This document shows, in pieces, positions 28,788 through 39,452 of a stretch of 64,000 bases of DNA. Each line of letters begins with the position of its first letter. Within the stretch, counting starts at the first letter, position 1. Origin of the DNA: Candidatus Anaerobutyricum avicola (GTDB lineage: Bacteria; Bacillota; Clostridia; Lachnospirales; Lachnospiraceae); assembly GCA_019113845.1 (NCBI GenBank), contig DXGQ01000046.1, positions 39,570 through 103,569 on the forward strand. The letters are read 5' to 3'. The position numbers and the translations under genes were made by a program. The notes beneath the pieces were generated by a model. It had not been told where the DNA came from. It saw only the letters and a list, made by a program, of their open reading frames with translations, and made no database searches.

Positions 28788-30155
28788 ATGGCGAAAGCAA
28801 AGGCGAAGACAGTTTTTTTCTGTAAGGAATGTGGATATGAGTCCGCCAAATGGATGGGACAGTGTCCCGGCTGTCATCAGTGGAATACTCTGGTAGAAGA
28901 GCGGGTGACGCCGACGGCGAGGGGAACTGAGTCAAGGACAGCGCCCCGTCAGAAATTGACAGGATTATTTGAGGTGTCCATGGAAGAGGAGGAGCGGATG
29001 GATTCCGGCATCCCGGAATTAAACCGGGTGCTCGGCGGCGGGATCGTCCGGGGTTCCCTGATCCTGGTTGGCGGCGATCCTGGCATCGGTAAATCGACGC
29101 TCCTTCTCCAGATCTGCCGGAATCTGGCCAACGCCGGAAAAAGTGTCGTGTACGTTTCCGGAGAGGAATCATTAAAACAGATCAAAATGCGCGCCGATCG
29201 TCTGGGAGGATTCGAGAAGGAAGTATCCCTTCTTTGCGAAACCGATATCGATGCGGCGGCATCTCTCCTCAGGGAGAAAAAACCGGATATGGTGGTCGTG
29301 GATTCCGTGCAGACCATGTCCAGTGAAGAGATCAGCTCTGCAGCGGGAAGCGTCAGTCAGGTGCGGGAGGTAACTGCCGTTCTCATGCAGCTTGCCAAGG
29401 CGGAAGGAATTGCCATTTTTATCGTGGGACATGTGACGAAAGAAGGGGTTGTGGCAGGTCCGAGGACGCTGGAGCATATGGTGGACACCGTTCTTTATTT
29501 TGAGGGAGAGCAGAATGCCGTGTACCGGATTCTACGTGGAGTCAAAAACCGGTTTGGTTCCACCAACGAGATCGGCGTCTTCGAGATGAAGCAGAAAGGA
29601 CTTTATGAGGTGACGAATCCTTCTCAGGTCATGCTGGACGGAAGACCGCTGGATGCCTCCGGTTCCGTCGTGGTCTGTGCCATGGAGGGGACAAGACCGC
29701 TCCTCATTGAGATTCAGGCGCTTGTCTCTCCCACCAGCTTCAACATGCCCCGCCGGACTTCGGTGGGAATCGACTATAACCGGGTCAACCTGCTGCTGGC
29801 CGTTCTGGAAAAGCGGGCCGGCATGCAGCTGGGCGGCTGCGACGCCTACGTCAATCTGGCAGGCGGCATGAAACTTGGGGAACCGGCCATCGACCTGGGC
29901 ATCATCTGTGCGGTGATCTCCAGCTACAGAAATGTACCGGTACATCCCGGCACCCTCATCTTCGGGGAAGTGGGACTCACCGGAGAAATCCGGGGCGTCA
30001 GCTTCGTGGAGCAGCGCCTCACGGAAGCCATCAAGATGGGATTTACCCGCTGCATCATCCCAAAGACCAACGAAGAGTCCCTGGAGACCGCATTCCGAAA
30101 ACAGATTCAGATACACGGCGTCTCCAATGTGCGGGAAGTGATCGAACTGCTGTGA
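28788..30155 (+). CDS. radA: DNA repair protein RadA
   Basis: FFCKECGYESAKWMGQCPGCHQWNT zinc finger; GGDPGIGKSTLLLQ; KNRFGSTNEIGVF. Confidence 0.96.
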   Translation: MAKAKAKTVFFCKECGYESAKWMGQCPGCHQWNTLVEERVTPTARGTESRTAPRQKLTGLFEVSMEEEERMDSGIPELNRVLGGGIVRGSLILVGGDPGIGKSTLLLQICRNLANAGKSVVYVSGEESLKQIKMRADRLGGFEKEVSLLCETDIDAAASLLREKKPDMVVVDSVQTMSSEEISSAAGSVSQVREVTAVLMQLAKAEGIAIFIVGHVTKEGVVAGPRTLEHMVDTVLYFEGEQNAVYRILRGVKNRFGSTNEIGVFEMKQKGLYEVTNPSQVMLDGRPLDASGSVVVCAMEGTRPLLIEIQALVSPTSFNMPRRTSVGIDYNRVNLLLAVLEKRAGMQLGGCDAYVNLAGGMKLGEPAIDLGIICAVISSYRNVPVHPGTLIFGEVGLTGEIRGVSFVEQRLTEAIKMGFTRCIIPKTNEESLETAFRKQIQIHGVSNVREVIELL

Positions 30156-30393
30156 CTGCCGCGGCGAAAAAGAACATGCAGGGTTGCTGCCCGCCACGGC
30201 GTGAACAGTGATGCGGAGGCAGGCGCGACGGGCATATTTTGCCGCCCGGCTCTTGCGTGCGCCCTCACCCTATGCTATACTGGAAAGCGGTTTGTACAAA
30301 GGACAGCGCAGGCAGTAAAAGAAACCGGAGCGGGCGGATGCCGGCAAAGGAATGCCTGCCAGGATAAGTATAAAACGGATACGGAGGAAAAAT

Positions 30394-31638
30394 ATGTTTA
30401 GTTTTGATTATGTGAAAGCGGCTGACCCGGAAGTTGCCGCTGCGATGGAAGGAGAACTTGGTCGTCAGAGAGAGAACCTGGAGCTGATCGCATCGGAGAA
30501 TCTCGTATCTGAGGCAGTGATGGCAGCCATGGGAAGCCATCTGACAAACAAATATGCGGAAGGATATCCGGGCAAAAGATATTATGGCGGCTGCCAGTAT
30601 GTGGATGTGGTGGAGAACCTTTCCATCGAGAGAGCAAAAGAGCTGTTTGGCTGTGAGTATGCCAATGTACAGCCGCACTCCGGCGCGCAGGCGAATATGG
30701 CAGTATTCTTTGCCGTGATGAACGTGGGCGACACCTATATGGGTATGAACCTCGACCACGGCGGACACCTGACCCACGGAAGTCCGGTCAATATGTCCGG
30801 AAAGAACTACCACTGTGTACCTTACGGCGTCAATGACGAAGGATTCATTGATTACGATAATGTAAGAGCGATCGCTCTGGAATGTAAACCGAAGATGATC
30901 ATCGCCGGCGCCAGTGCCTACGCGAGAAAGATCGACTTCAAAAAGATGCGAGAGATCGCCGATGAAGTGGGAGCAGTTCTCATGGTGGATATGGCGCACA
31001 TCGCCGGTCTGGTTGCGGCAGGACTTCATGAAAGCCCGATCCCGTACGCCCATGTGACTACAACGACAACGCACAAGACCCTTCGCGGTCCGCGCGGCGG
31101 CCTGATCTTATCCAGCAACGAGGTCAATGAAAAATATAACTTTAACAAAGCCATCTTCCCTGGCATTCAGGGCGGCCCGCTCATGCATGTGATCGCGGCA
31201 AAAGCAGTCTGCTTCAAAGAAGCGTTGTCTCCGGAATTTAAAGAATATCAGAAGCAGATCGTAAAAAATGCTTCCACACTGGCATCTGCTCTCATGGAGC
31301 GCGGCTTTGACATTGTATCCGGCGGAACGGACAACCACCTGATGTTAGTCGATCTGCGCAAGATGGGACTGACAGGAAAAGACATGGAAAAATTACTGGA
31401 TTCCGTGCACATCACCTGCAACAAAAATACCGTTCCAAACGATCCGAAGTCCCCGTTCGTGACCAGCGGTCTGCGCATCGGTACTCCGGCAGTCACCTCC
31501 CGGGGCTTAAAGGAAGACGATATGGTAAAAATCGCCGAAGCCATCAAGCTGACCATCATCGATGGCAAACTGGATGAGGCGAAAGCCATCGTCAAAGAGC
31601 TGACAGAGAAATATCCGGTGTATCCATCAGTAAAATAA
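30394..31638 (+). CDS. glyA: Serine hydroxymethyltransferase
   Basis: [51 protein letters not shown]. Confidence 0.97.
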   Translation: MFSFDYVKAADPEVAAAMEGELGRQRENLELIASENLVSEAVMAAMGSHLTNKYAEGYPGKRYYGGCQYVDVVENLSIERAKELFGCEYANVQPHSGAQANMAVFFAVMNVGDTYMGMNLDHGGHLTHGSPVNMSGKNYHCVPYGVNDEGFIDYDNVRAIALECKPKMIIAGASAYARKIDFKKMREIADEVGAVLMVDMAHIAGLVAAGLHESPIPYAHVTTTTTHKTLRGPRGGLILSSNEVNEKYNFNKAIFPGIQGGPLMHVIAAKAVCFKEALSPEFKEYQKQIVKNASTLASALMERGFDIVSGGTDNHLMLVDLRKMGLTGKDMEKLLDSVHITCNKNTVPNDPKSPFVTSGLRIGTPAVTSRGLKEDDMVKIAEAIKLTIIDGKLDEAKAIVKELTEKYPVYPSVK

Positions 31639-31657
31639 TACAAATCAGTAAGCAAAT

Positions 31658-31702
31658 AAGCTCTGGTCTGTCAGGAGAGAATCCTGTCAGCCAGAGCTTA
31701 AA
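31658..31702. terminator. Stem-loop, probable bidirectional terminator between convergent genes
   Basis: aagctctgg-tctgtcaggagagaatcctgtcag-ccagagctt. Confidence 0.65.
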
Positions 31703-31743
31703 TTTTAAGGAAAAATATCGGGTCTGCCGGTACAGGACGAAGT

Positions 31744-32385
31744 TTAGAATCCCAGCTCTTCCCCCACAAGGATCACTTTGATTCTGTCCGGGTAGCGGGA
31801 CATCCGTGTGGTCACGAATGACGCGCAGATCGAAGAGGTGGATGTACATTCCGCGCAGTAGCCGGTCTTGGCACAAGGAGTGTCGAGGTTCAGACGGACT
31901 GCGTTCGGTGGACAGGCCTGCAGACGGACGCGGGCATACGCTTCTTCCAGAGTAGAACACATTTTGTTCATGCTCATGACGATGATGACATGCTTTGGTC
32001 CAAAGCACAGACAGCTCACCCGATTGCCGTTGCCGTCGATATTTACAAGCTGACCGTCGGCAGTGAAGGCGTTGGAACTCATGAGATAATAGTCGGAAAG
32101 GATATTTTTGGCGTGATATTCCCGCGCTTCCTGCTCATTTTTCGCCAGGGAGCGGTCTACATAAGTGTAATCTTCCGGATGGCTCATCACATAATCCAGA
32201 AGACCGATCTCTTTGATGGTAGCGGAGCCGCCGCTGCCGACTACGGAGCCTTTTTCTATGAGAGAGATGGCTTTTGCCAGCGCCTCTTCCTTTGTCGGAC
32301 AGTAAAAAGCTTCAAAATTTCTTCGTTTCATTTCCCCAATCACACGTTCTGCCTGAATGGCATATGCAGATTCTTTTGGTGTCAT
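31744..32385 (-). CDS. LUD-domain (LutC/DUF162-like) lactate utilization protein
   Basis: GSVVGSGGSATIKEIGLLDYV, VGPKHVIIVMSMNKM-like region, C-terminal Cys cluster CAKTGYCAEC. Confidence 0.82.
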   Translation of the reverse strand: MTPKESAYAIQAERVIGEMKRRNFEAFYCPTKEEALAKAISLIEKGSVVGSGGSATIKEIGLLDYVMSHPEDYTYVDRSLAKNEQEAREYHAKNILSDYYLMSSNAFTADGQLVNIDGNGNRVSCLCFGPKHVIIVMSMNKMCSTLEEAYARVRLQACPPNAVRLNLDTPCAKTGYCAECTSTSSICASFVTTRMSRYPDRIKVILVGEELGF

Positions 32386-32613
32386 GGTAATACCTCCTTT
32401 GATTTCCGGGGTGCTCCCGCCTCACAGGCAGGCGCGCGTTCCCGTGAAATGATATGTTTAGACAAAATTATTATACTATCCGCCCTGTGATTGAGCAATA
32501 TGAAAAAATGTTGCGGCGAAAGACCAGCGGTTGCGCTGTCGCTTGTCAATGTTGTTTTAGTTATGTTATAGTAGGAGCTCGAAGCGTGTGTTAAGAAGAC
32601 AGGAGGTGCGTGA

Positions 32614-34986
32614 ATGAAAAAATTAATACTTGCGGAAAAACCGTCCGTCGCAAAAAATATTGCGGACGCCACGGATGCCGTCCGTCGAAATGGATATTTT
32701 GAAGGAAATGAATATATCATTACCTGGGCATTCGGGCATCTGCTGCAGCTTTACGACGCGAAGGACTACGACCCGGAGATGAAAACGTGGCGGATGGAAA
32801 AGTTCCCGTACATACCGGAAGAGTTTCATTATAAATTAAAGTCAGACGGAAAACAGAAAGAGAAACCGGACGCCGGTGTGGTCCGGCAGATGAATATCAT
32901 AAAAGAACTTGCCATGCGGCAGGATGTGGAGAGCATCATTTCCGCCACAGACGATGACCGGGAAGGACAGATCATCGCCGATGAGATCTTGAATTATCTG
33001 CATACCGGCAAGCCGGTGGAGAGGATTCTGTTAAATGAGTGGACGGCGGCGGAAGTGCAGAGAGGACTGGCACATTTAAAGCCCAATGCGGAAATGCAGT
33101 CATTGCAGGACGCCGGATTCGGACGCCAGATCGCCGACTGGCTCATCGGCATCAACCTGACTTCCGTGGCGACACTCAAATGCAGGAACGGCAAAAACAG
33201 CCGCCTTCTGAATATCGGGCGGGTGCTCATGCCGACTCTCAAGATCATCTATGACCGCGATAAGGAGATCCGTGACTTTAAAGTAACAAAATACTATAAA
33301 TTAAAAGGAACTTTTGAGACGAACCAGGAGACTGGCGGCACAGATTCCGCGGGTGAAAAGGGCGTCGGGGAAAATAATGGCAGGAAAAATAGAAATAAGA
33401 AACGTTTTGCAGGCATATATTATGTAAAGAAAAATGAAAAGTTTGACTCTCCGGAAGAACTTCGAAAGCTTGCCGGACTGATCGGAGGGCATCCGGCTGA
33501 GATCACGGATAAAAAGGTCGCCAGGAAGAAAGAATACGCTCCCTATCTGTTCAATCTTTCCAACCTGCAGGGATTTATCACAAGCAAATACAGAGGCTGG
33601 ACGTCGGACCGGGTGTTAAAGGTCGCACAGGATCTATATGAAAAAAAGCTCATCACCTACCCGAGAACCGCCAGCGTAGTGCTGGATGAGAGCCTCATCG
33701 GAAAAGCAAAAAAGGTATTGGCGATTCATCAGGCGCAGAGTCCGTACAAAGACCAGATGAAGTTCCACACTTCCAAAAGAATCTTTGACAGCAAGAAGGT
33801 GGAGAGCCACTCGGCGATCATTCCCACGTACATGGTCCCGAACAATCTCACGGATGCGGAACGGATCGTTTATGAGGCGGTGTGCACCCGGTTCCTGGCA
33901 CAGTTTATGCCGGTGGCAGTCTCAGAAGATACGGAACTTACGCTGGTGGTCCGGGACAGAGAGCTGCTGATGAGGGAGGCCATGGGTTTGGGAAATGCGT
34001 CGGACCAGACGGATGTTTCCGCACGGAATGAGCAGACATTATCTGCGGATGGTACGCCGGATGCGCAGACCGGTACGTCAAAAAAACAGAAGCTCTCCGC
34101 GGCCGACATGCTACGGGACGGTCACTTTCTGGTGAAAGGAAAGATTCAGCTGGAGCCCGGATGGAAGCTTCTGGAGGGAGTCGATGCCAAGGAGGTGCTG
34201 CTTCCGGAAGTAGAAAAAGGGGATATTGTCGATCTGAAAAAAGCGGAAGTGCAGGAAGTGGAGAGAAAGCCGCCGAAACCGCATACGGAGAAGACACTTC
34301 TGAAAGTGATGGAGACCTGCGGAAGGAAATACGAAGAAAAAGATGACCAGGAGATGATGATGGCGATCTTAAGCGGTTTCAGCATCGGCACGCCGGCAAC
34401 CCGGGCGGAGACGATCAAGAAGCTCAAAGACGCCGGATACATTCAGGCAAAAGGCAAAAGTCTTTCCTGTACGGAACTTGGGACAAAGCTGGTCGAGACA
34501 TTTCCGGTGCGGGAGCTTTTTGACCTGGAATACACCGGACGGCTGGAAAAGACTCTCTCCGATATCGAGAAAAAGCGGCATACGAAGGAAGAATTTCTTT
34601 CCTTTGTCGAGGACTTTGTGCGAACATCCGTGGAAGAGATCAAAAAAGCCGACACTTTTGGAAATGTATCGGCCGGGACGCCCCTGCACACGAAACCAGC
34701 GGGCAAATGTCCGGAATGCGGCGCGGACGTCATCGAGACGGAGAAGGCGTTTGGGTGCTCCCGCTGGAGAGAGGGCTGCAAGTTTGCCATCTGGAAAAAT
34801 GATTCCCTGATCACTTCCCTCGGGAAAAAGGTGACTTACGAGATGGTAAAGATCCTGCTGGAACATGGAAAGGTCGGGTTCCGTGGCTGTGTGAGCAAAA
34901 AGGGGAATAAGTTCGCCGCGTATTTCTTTTACGAAAAGGATGAAAAAACGGGAAGATACCGCTGGCGGCTGGAATTTATTGATTGA
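32614..34986 (+). CDS. topB: DNA topoisomerase III (type IA)
   Basis: KKLILAEKPSVAKNIA; TDDDREGQIIADEI; KLITYPRTASVVL; C-terminal Cys motif CPECGADVIETEKAFGCS. Confidence 0.94.
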   Translation: MKKLILAEKPSVAKNIADATDAVRRNGYFEGNEYIITWAFGHLLQLYDAKDYDPEMKTWRMEKFPYIPEEFHYKLKSDGKQKEKPDAGVVRQMNIIKELAMRQDVESIISATDDDREGQIIADEILNYLHTGKPVERILLNEWTAAEVQRGLAHLKPNAEMQSLQDAGFGRQIADWLIGINLTSVATLKCRNGKNSRLLNIGRVLMPTLKIIYDRDKEIRDFKVTKYYKLKGTFETNQETGGTDSAGEKGVGENNGRKNRNKKRFAGIYYVKKNEKFDSPEELRKLAGLIGGHPAEITDKKVARKKEYAPYLFNLSNLQGFITSKYRGWTSDRVLKVAQDLYEKKLITYPRTASVVLDESLIGKAKKVLAIHQAQSPYKDQMKFHTSKRIFDSKKVESHSAIIPTYMVPNNLTDAERIVYEAVCTRFLAQFMPVAVSEDTELTLVVRDRELLMREAMGLGNASDQTDVSARNEQTLSADGTPDAQTGTSKKQKLSAADMLRDGHFLVKGKIQLEPGWKLLEGVDAKEVLLPEVEKGDIVDLKKAEVQEVERKPPKPHTEKTLLKVMETCGRKYEEKDDQEMMMAILSGFSIGTPATRAETIKKLKDAGYIQAKGKSLSCTELGTKLVETFPVRELFDLEYTGRLEKTLSDIEKKRHTKEEFLSFVEDFVRTSVEEIKKADTFGNVSAGTPLHTKPAGKCPECGADVIETEKAFGCSRWREGCKFAIWKNDSLITSLGKKVTYEMVKILLEHGKVGFRGCVSKKGNKFAAYFFYEKDEKTGRYRWRLEFID

Positions 34987-35065
34987 TTCCCGCCACAACC
35001 TTTGTTAGAATAAAGGCAAAATATTTTTTATGGGAAGGAGAGACTGGCAACAGTCAGGAAAGAGT

Positions 35066-35740
35066 ATGCAGAGAGTAACTAATCAGGCGTTATTTCAACA
35101 TTTAGATAAAACGATGGCATCCGTATTATTTGAGGAGAATACGTATCCGTGGGAGGTACTGCCGAAGATCCACGATTTTATTCTGGAAGTGGGGATGCTG
35201 CTTTCCAAAGATGAGTACGAGGAGATCAAAGAGCATGTGTGGGTGGCAAAGTCTGCGACGGTCGCGCCGACCGCTTTCATCGGCGGTCCGGCTATTATCG
35301 GGCCGGAGGCGGAAATCCGTCACTGTGCATTCATCCGCGGCAATGCCATCGTCGGGGAAAAAGCGGTCGTGGGCAATTCCACAGAGTTAAAAAATGTAAT
35401 CCTGTTCGACAAAGTGCAGGTACCGCATTATAATTACGTGGGAGATTCCATCCTGGGATATAAGTCTCACATGGGCGCGGGCTCCATCACCTCCAATGTG
35501 AAGTCGGATAAAAAGCTGGTGGAGATCCGCATCGGCGATTATAAGATCGAGACCCGCATGAAAAAGGTGGGAGCGATTCTTGGCGATTATGTGGAGATTG
35601 GCTGCGGAAGCGTGCTGAATCCGGGTTCCATCATCGGACGGCACACGAACGTGTACCCGTTATCCAGCGTGCGCGGTTATGTGGAGGAGCATTCTATCTA
35701 CAAAAACCGCAACGAGATCGTGCCAAAGGATGAGTATTAA
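35066..35740 (+). CDS. Left-handed beta-helix acyltransferase/nucleotidyltransferase-like protein
   Basis: Hexapeptide repeats: AFIGGPAIIGPEAEIRHCAFIRGNAIVGEKAVVGNSTELKN. Confidence 0.8.
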   Translation: MQRVTNQALFQHLDKTMASVLFEENTYPWEVLPKIHDFILEVGMLLSKDEYEEIKEHVWVAKSATVAPTAFIGGPAIIGPEAEIRHCAFIRGNAIVGEKAVVGNSTELKNVILFDKVQVPHYNYVGDSILGYKSHMGAGSITSNVKSDKKLVEIRIGDYKIETRMKKVGAILGDYVEIGCGSVLNPGSIIGRHTNVYPLSSVRGYVEEHSIYKNRNEIVPKDEY

Positions 35741-35832
35741 AAAAGACGGGACGATAAGGACATGCTTAAGGGAGCACATCATGAAAGAGATGCATGTGCT
35801 CATACAGGGGACGAATAATCAGGAGACAGAAT

Positions 35833-36870
35833 ATGAGAACATTTTATAAGAAAACATGGGTGCTCACGGCGCTGTGCGTTTCCTCGCTCTGTATCCTAAC
35901 CGGCTGTGAGCCATCCGAGCGTCGGGTGATCTCTTCCTCCTATTACAAAGAACTGCAGCAGGAAAATGAAAAGCTGGAAAAACAGATCAAAGAGCTGGAA
36001 GAAGAAGCGGCCAGTGACGAACCGACGGTGGATGAGGAGAGAGCGGCTGATTATCTGGACAAGATCGCCAGAGACAGTCTTGTGCGTCTGGAAGTGGGGT
36101 ATGCAGACAACATGGAAGGCAGCGAGTTTGTGGATAACGAGGCGGCCTTTACCTTTGCGACCCTCCTTGCAAAGCGGGCGGATCTGACAGAAAAATATAC
36201 ACCGGAAGAAGTGGCAGAGAAATACGGTCCGGGATATGAATACATTTTGTATGATGAGGATAACGCTGTCTATGAAGTATACGTATACGGCGGAAATTAT
36301 GTGGTATTTACGGATCTGCCGAATAATGTCTACTATGTCTACAACGCTTCCGCTCTGGGGGATGCTTTCCTGCATTACCGGAACGGCTACCCGAACTCGA
36401 GCCTTCTGCACCGGCTGGCGGACTCCTCTCTGATCTTTGATGAGGCAGGTCTGTTCTATGAGAATGATACGGCATTTGCCGTTGCCAACCAGATCGACCG
36501 GATGGAGAAGGAGCGTTCCAGCCGCAGGGAAGCGAGACAGACCTGGCGGCAGGAAGAGGAGGAAGAAAAAGGTTCCGGCAGACCGAAGCCGGTTTCCTAT
36601 ACCTTCTGGCATCATGGCAATACGCTGGTGCTGACGATTTTTGATACCTTTTATCATATCCAGAATATGGACGGGCAGAAGACCTGGTATCAGGCGTCTG
36701 AGGATGACGTCACGCAGCTGAAGGAGATCTTTGCGGAGGCAGCGGAGAGGATGCAGGCAGAGATCGGCACGGAAAAAGATAATAAAGAAGATGATTCGGA
36801 CGAGCAGCCTTCCCATTCCAGTGAGATTGAGGAAGAGAGCGATGTGAGCGAGTTTGACGAGGAACAATAA
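35833..36870 (+). CDS. Hypothetical lipoprotein
   Basis: Lipobox CILTGCEPS followed by coiled coil. Confidence 0.65.
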   Translation: MRTFYKKTWVLTALCVSSLCILTGCEPSERRVISSSYYKELQQENEKLEKQIKELEEEAASDEPTVDEERAADYLDKIARDSLVRLEVGYADNMEGSEFVDNEAAFTFATLLAKRADLTEKYTPEEVAEKYGPGYEYILYDEDNAVYEVYVYGGNYVVFTDLPNNVYYVYNASALGDAFLHYRNGYPNSSLLHRLADSSLIFDEAGLFYENDTAFAVANQIDRMEKERSSRREARQTWRQEEEEEKGSGRPKPVSYTFWHHGNTLVLTIFDTFYHIQNMDGQKTWYQASEDDVTQLKEIFAEAAERMQAEIGTEKDNKEDDSDEQPSHSSEIEEESDVSEFDEEQ

Positions 36871-36913
36871 AAGAGTCTGATACGAGCATGGCGGCAAAAA
36901 GCTGTCAGGTGGC

Positions 36914-36960
36914 CGGCTGATTCCCGGAAGGGAAGCAGCCGGTTCTTTTCTTTTTCCGAA
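36914..36960 (+). terminator. Rho-independent terminator
   Basis: ccggctg-att-cccggaaggg-aa-gcagccgg then TTCTTTTCTTTTTC. Confidence 0.75.
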
Positions 36961-37109
36961 AAACGTCACACATTTTGAAAAAAAGTATGGACGAATTGCA
37001 TGATTTATGAGAAAATAAGGTATGTGTGAGGACGTTTGTCTTGACTTAGGGATTACATACGTAAGTCATTCACAAAAACAAATCAATCAAAACCGAAAGG
37101 AGTAATAAC

Positions 37110-37814
37110 ATGATTATTTCACAAGAAGTCGAAAATATGTGTCCAGTAGCTCAGGGCGTACATCACGGAGCCGCTCCTATTCCAGAAGAAGCAAAATGGG
37201 TGAAAGCCAAAGAAGTAAAAGACATTTCCGGTTTTACACACGGTATTGGCTGGTGTGCTCCTCAGCAGGGCGCCTGCAAGCTGACTCTGAATGTTAAAGA
37301 AGGTATCATTCAGGAAGCGCTCGTTGAGACGATCGGATGTTCCGGTATGACTCACTCCGCAGCGATGGCTTCCGAGATTCTTCCTGGACTGACAGTCATG
37401 GAAGCTCTGAACACAGACCTTGTCTGTGATGCGATCAACACCGCAATGCGTGAATTATTCTTACAGATTGTTTACGGCCGTTCCCAGTCTGCGTTCTCCG
37501 AAGACGGACTGCAGGTTGGCGCTGGTCTTGAGGACCTTGGAAAAGGCCTTCGCTCTCAGGTTGGTACGATGTACGGAACCCTTCAGAAGGGACCTCGTTA
37601 CCTCGAGATGGCAGAAGGTTATGTAACAGGAATCGCTTTAGACGAGGAAGATATGATTATCGGTTACAAGTTCGTAAGCCTTGGAAAGATGACTGACTTC
37701 ATCAAGAAAGGGGACGACCCTAACACAGCATGGGAGAAGGCTTCCGGACAGTATGGCCGTGTTGCCGATGCTGCCAAGATTATTGACCCTAGAACAGATG
37801 AAGTAATTGGTTAA
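37110..37814 (+). CDS. NifU-like Fe-S scaffold-related protein, partner of the GGGtGRT protein
   Basis: GIIQEALVETIGCSGMTHSAAMASEILPGLTVMEAL resembles a NifU-type scaffold; immediately upstream of the GGGTGRT ORF. Confidence 0.8.
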   Translation: MIISQEVENMCPVAQGVHHGAAPIPEEAKWVKAKEVKDISGFTHGIGWCAPQQGACKLTLNVKEGIIQEALVETIGCSGMTHSAAMASEILPGLTVMEALNTDLVCDAINTAMRELFLQIVYGRSQSAFSEDGLQVGAGLEDLGKGLRSQVGTMYGTLQKGPRYLEMAEGYVTGIALDEEDMIIGYKFVSLGKMTDFIKKGDDPNTAWEKASGQYGRVADAAKIIDPRTDEVIG

Positions 37815-37831
37815 GCAGGAGGTAAAGAGTA

Positions 37832-38842
37832 ATGGCATTATTTGAATCATATGAAAGAAGAATTGATAAAATTAATTCCGTATTAAACAGCTACGGCATC
37901 GCTTCCCTGGAAGAAGCAGAGAAGATCACAAAAGACGCAGGTCTTGACGTATACGGCATGGTAAAAGGCATCCAGCCGATCTGTTTTGAGAACGCATGCT
38001 GGGCTTACACAGTAGGCGCTGCCATCGCGATCAAAAAAGGCGCAAGAAAGGCTTCCGAGGCAGCGGCAGCGATCGGTGAAGGTCTTCAGGCTTTCTGTAT
38101 CCCTGGCTCCGTTGCAGAGAACAGAAAAGTTGGTCTTGGACATGGTAACCTGGGCAAGATGCTTCTGGAAGAAGACACAGAGTGCTTCGCATTCCTGGCA
38201 GGTCATGAGTCCTTCGCAGCAGCAGAGGGTGCGATCGGTATCGCAGAGAAAGCAAACAAAGTACGTCAGAAACCTCTCCGTGTTATCTTAAACGGTCTTG
38301 GAAAAGACGCTGCACAGATCATTTCCCGTATCAACGGATTCACATTTGTTGAGACAGAATACGATCCATACACAAACACTGTAAAAGAAGTATACCGCAA
38401 ATCTTACTCCGACGGTTTACGTGCAAAAGTTAACTGCTACGGCGCGAACGACGTTTGCGAAGGTGTTGCTATCATGTGGAAAGAGAACGTTGACGTTTCC
38501 ATCACAGGTAACTCCACCAACCCGACCCGTTTCCAGCATCCGGTAGCAGGTACTTACAAGAAAGAGAGACTGGAAGCAGGAAAGAAATACTTCTCCGTTG
38601 CATCCGGCGGTGGTACAGGACGTACCCTTCATCCGGACAACATGGCAGCAGGTCCTGCATCCTACGGTATGACAGATACCATGGGACGTATGCACTCCGA
38701 CGCACAGTTCGCAGGTTCCTCCTCCGTACCGGCTCACGTTGAGATGATGGGTCTGATTGGAATGGGTAACAACCCAATGGTAGGTGCTACCGTTGCTGTT
38801 GCCGTTTCCGTAGAGGAAGCAGCTAAGGCTGGCAAATTCTAA
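37832..38842 (+). CDS. GGGtGRT family protein (function unknown)
   Basis: VASGGGTGRTLHPDNMAAGPASYGMTDTMGRMHSDAQFAGSSSVPAHVEMMG. Confidence 0.85.
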   Translation: MALFESYERRIDKINSVLNSYGIASLEEAEKITKDAGLDVYGMVKGIQPICFENACWAYTVGAAIAIKKGARKASEAAAAIGEGLQAFCIPGSVAENRKVGLGHGNLGKMLLEEDTECFAFLAGHESFAAAEGAIGIAEKANKVRQKPLRVILNGLGKDAAQIISRINGFTFVETEYDPYTNTVKEVYRKSYSDGLRAKVNCYGANDVCEGVAIMWKENVDVSITGNSTNPTRFQHPVAGTYKKERLEAGKKYFSVASGGGTGRTLHPDNMAAGPASYGMTDTMGRMHSDAQFAGSSSVPAHVEMMGLIGMGNNPMVGATVAVAVSVEEAAKAGKF

Positions 38843-38858
38843 GAAATAGCGTAAAATC

Positions 38859-38904
38859 AAGGGTTTCCGTTGATGTAAAAAGTCAGCGGAAGCCCTAAAT
38901 TTTA
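38859..38904 (+). terminator. Rho-independent terminator after the GGGtGRT gene
   Basis: gggtttccgttga / tcagcggaagccc stem. Confidence 0.75.
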
Positions 38905-39185
38905 CCACGTAATAGCCTGCATATACCATTCGTCAAGATGTACTTCATCTAATCGGAGAGTGGCAAGCTCTCGCGGCCTCCATCCCATGTAACATTGAAT
39001 AAGAATCCAGTCAACAAATTTTACTTGATTGACGTTTTCCCATTATATTTTCGATCCATCCATTGGTTTTGCGAACACGCCAGGGATTTGTTTGCCGTCC
39101 TTTAAGTTGGTGAATACTTCCATAGCCATTAGGTAACTTAATAGGTCTGCCGTTACAACACAAAATCCGACAGGTACGGTTATTC
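38902..39185 (-). pseudogene. Tyrosine recombinase (integrase) remnant
   Basis: Reverse strand reads QNNRTCRILCCNGRPIKLPNGYGSIHQLKGRQTNPWRVRKTNGWIENIMGKRQSS, then after a frame change KFVDWILIQCYMGWRPRELATLRLDEVHLDEWYMQAITW*. Confidence 0.75.
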
Positions 39186-39193
39186 TGTAACGG

Positions 39194-39300
39194 TCATTCA
39201 TGATTATCACGTTTCATAGTTTCATCAATCGCTCTATTGATAAAGCCTGTTGCATTCTCGCCCATTTTGGCGGCATGGGTGAGAATCCGGAGCTTAGACC
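39194..39300 (-). pseudogene. Ribbon-helix-helix (Arc/antitoxin-like) protein remnant
   Basis: Reverse strand SKLRILTHAAKMGENATGFINRAIDETMKRDNHE*; N-terminus missing. Confidence 0.6.
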
Positions 39301-39451
39301 AATCATTCCTCCACAGTGCGAATTCACACCGGTCGGTATTGTAAGCTTCACCATGCCAGGTTCCAACGACGTGGCACATAAGGTGGCAGACATTCTCGGA
39401 GAAAACGGCCGTGTATGTCTGATTAAAAACCACGGTATGTTTTGTCATTGA
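39284..39451 (+). pseudogene. Class II aldolase/adducin family remnant
   Basis: PELRPIIPPQCEFTPVGIVSFTMPGSNDVAHKVADILGENGRVCLIKNHGMFCH*; lacks most of the domain. Confidence 0.6.
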
Positions 39452-39452
39452 A

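Noticed and set aside
35896-36969. 357 aa minus-strand ORF over the lipoprotein gene
   Set aside because: The sense ORF has lipobox and RBS; the antisense ORF has no recognisable features.
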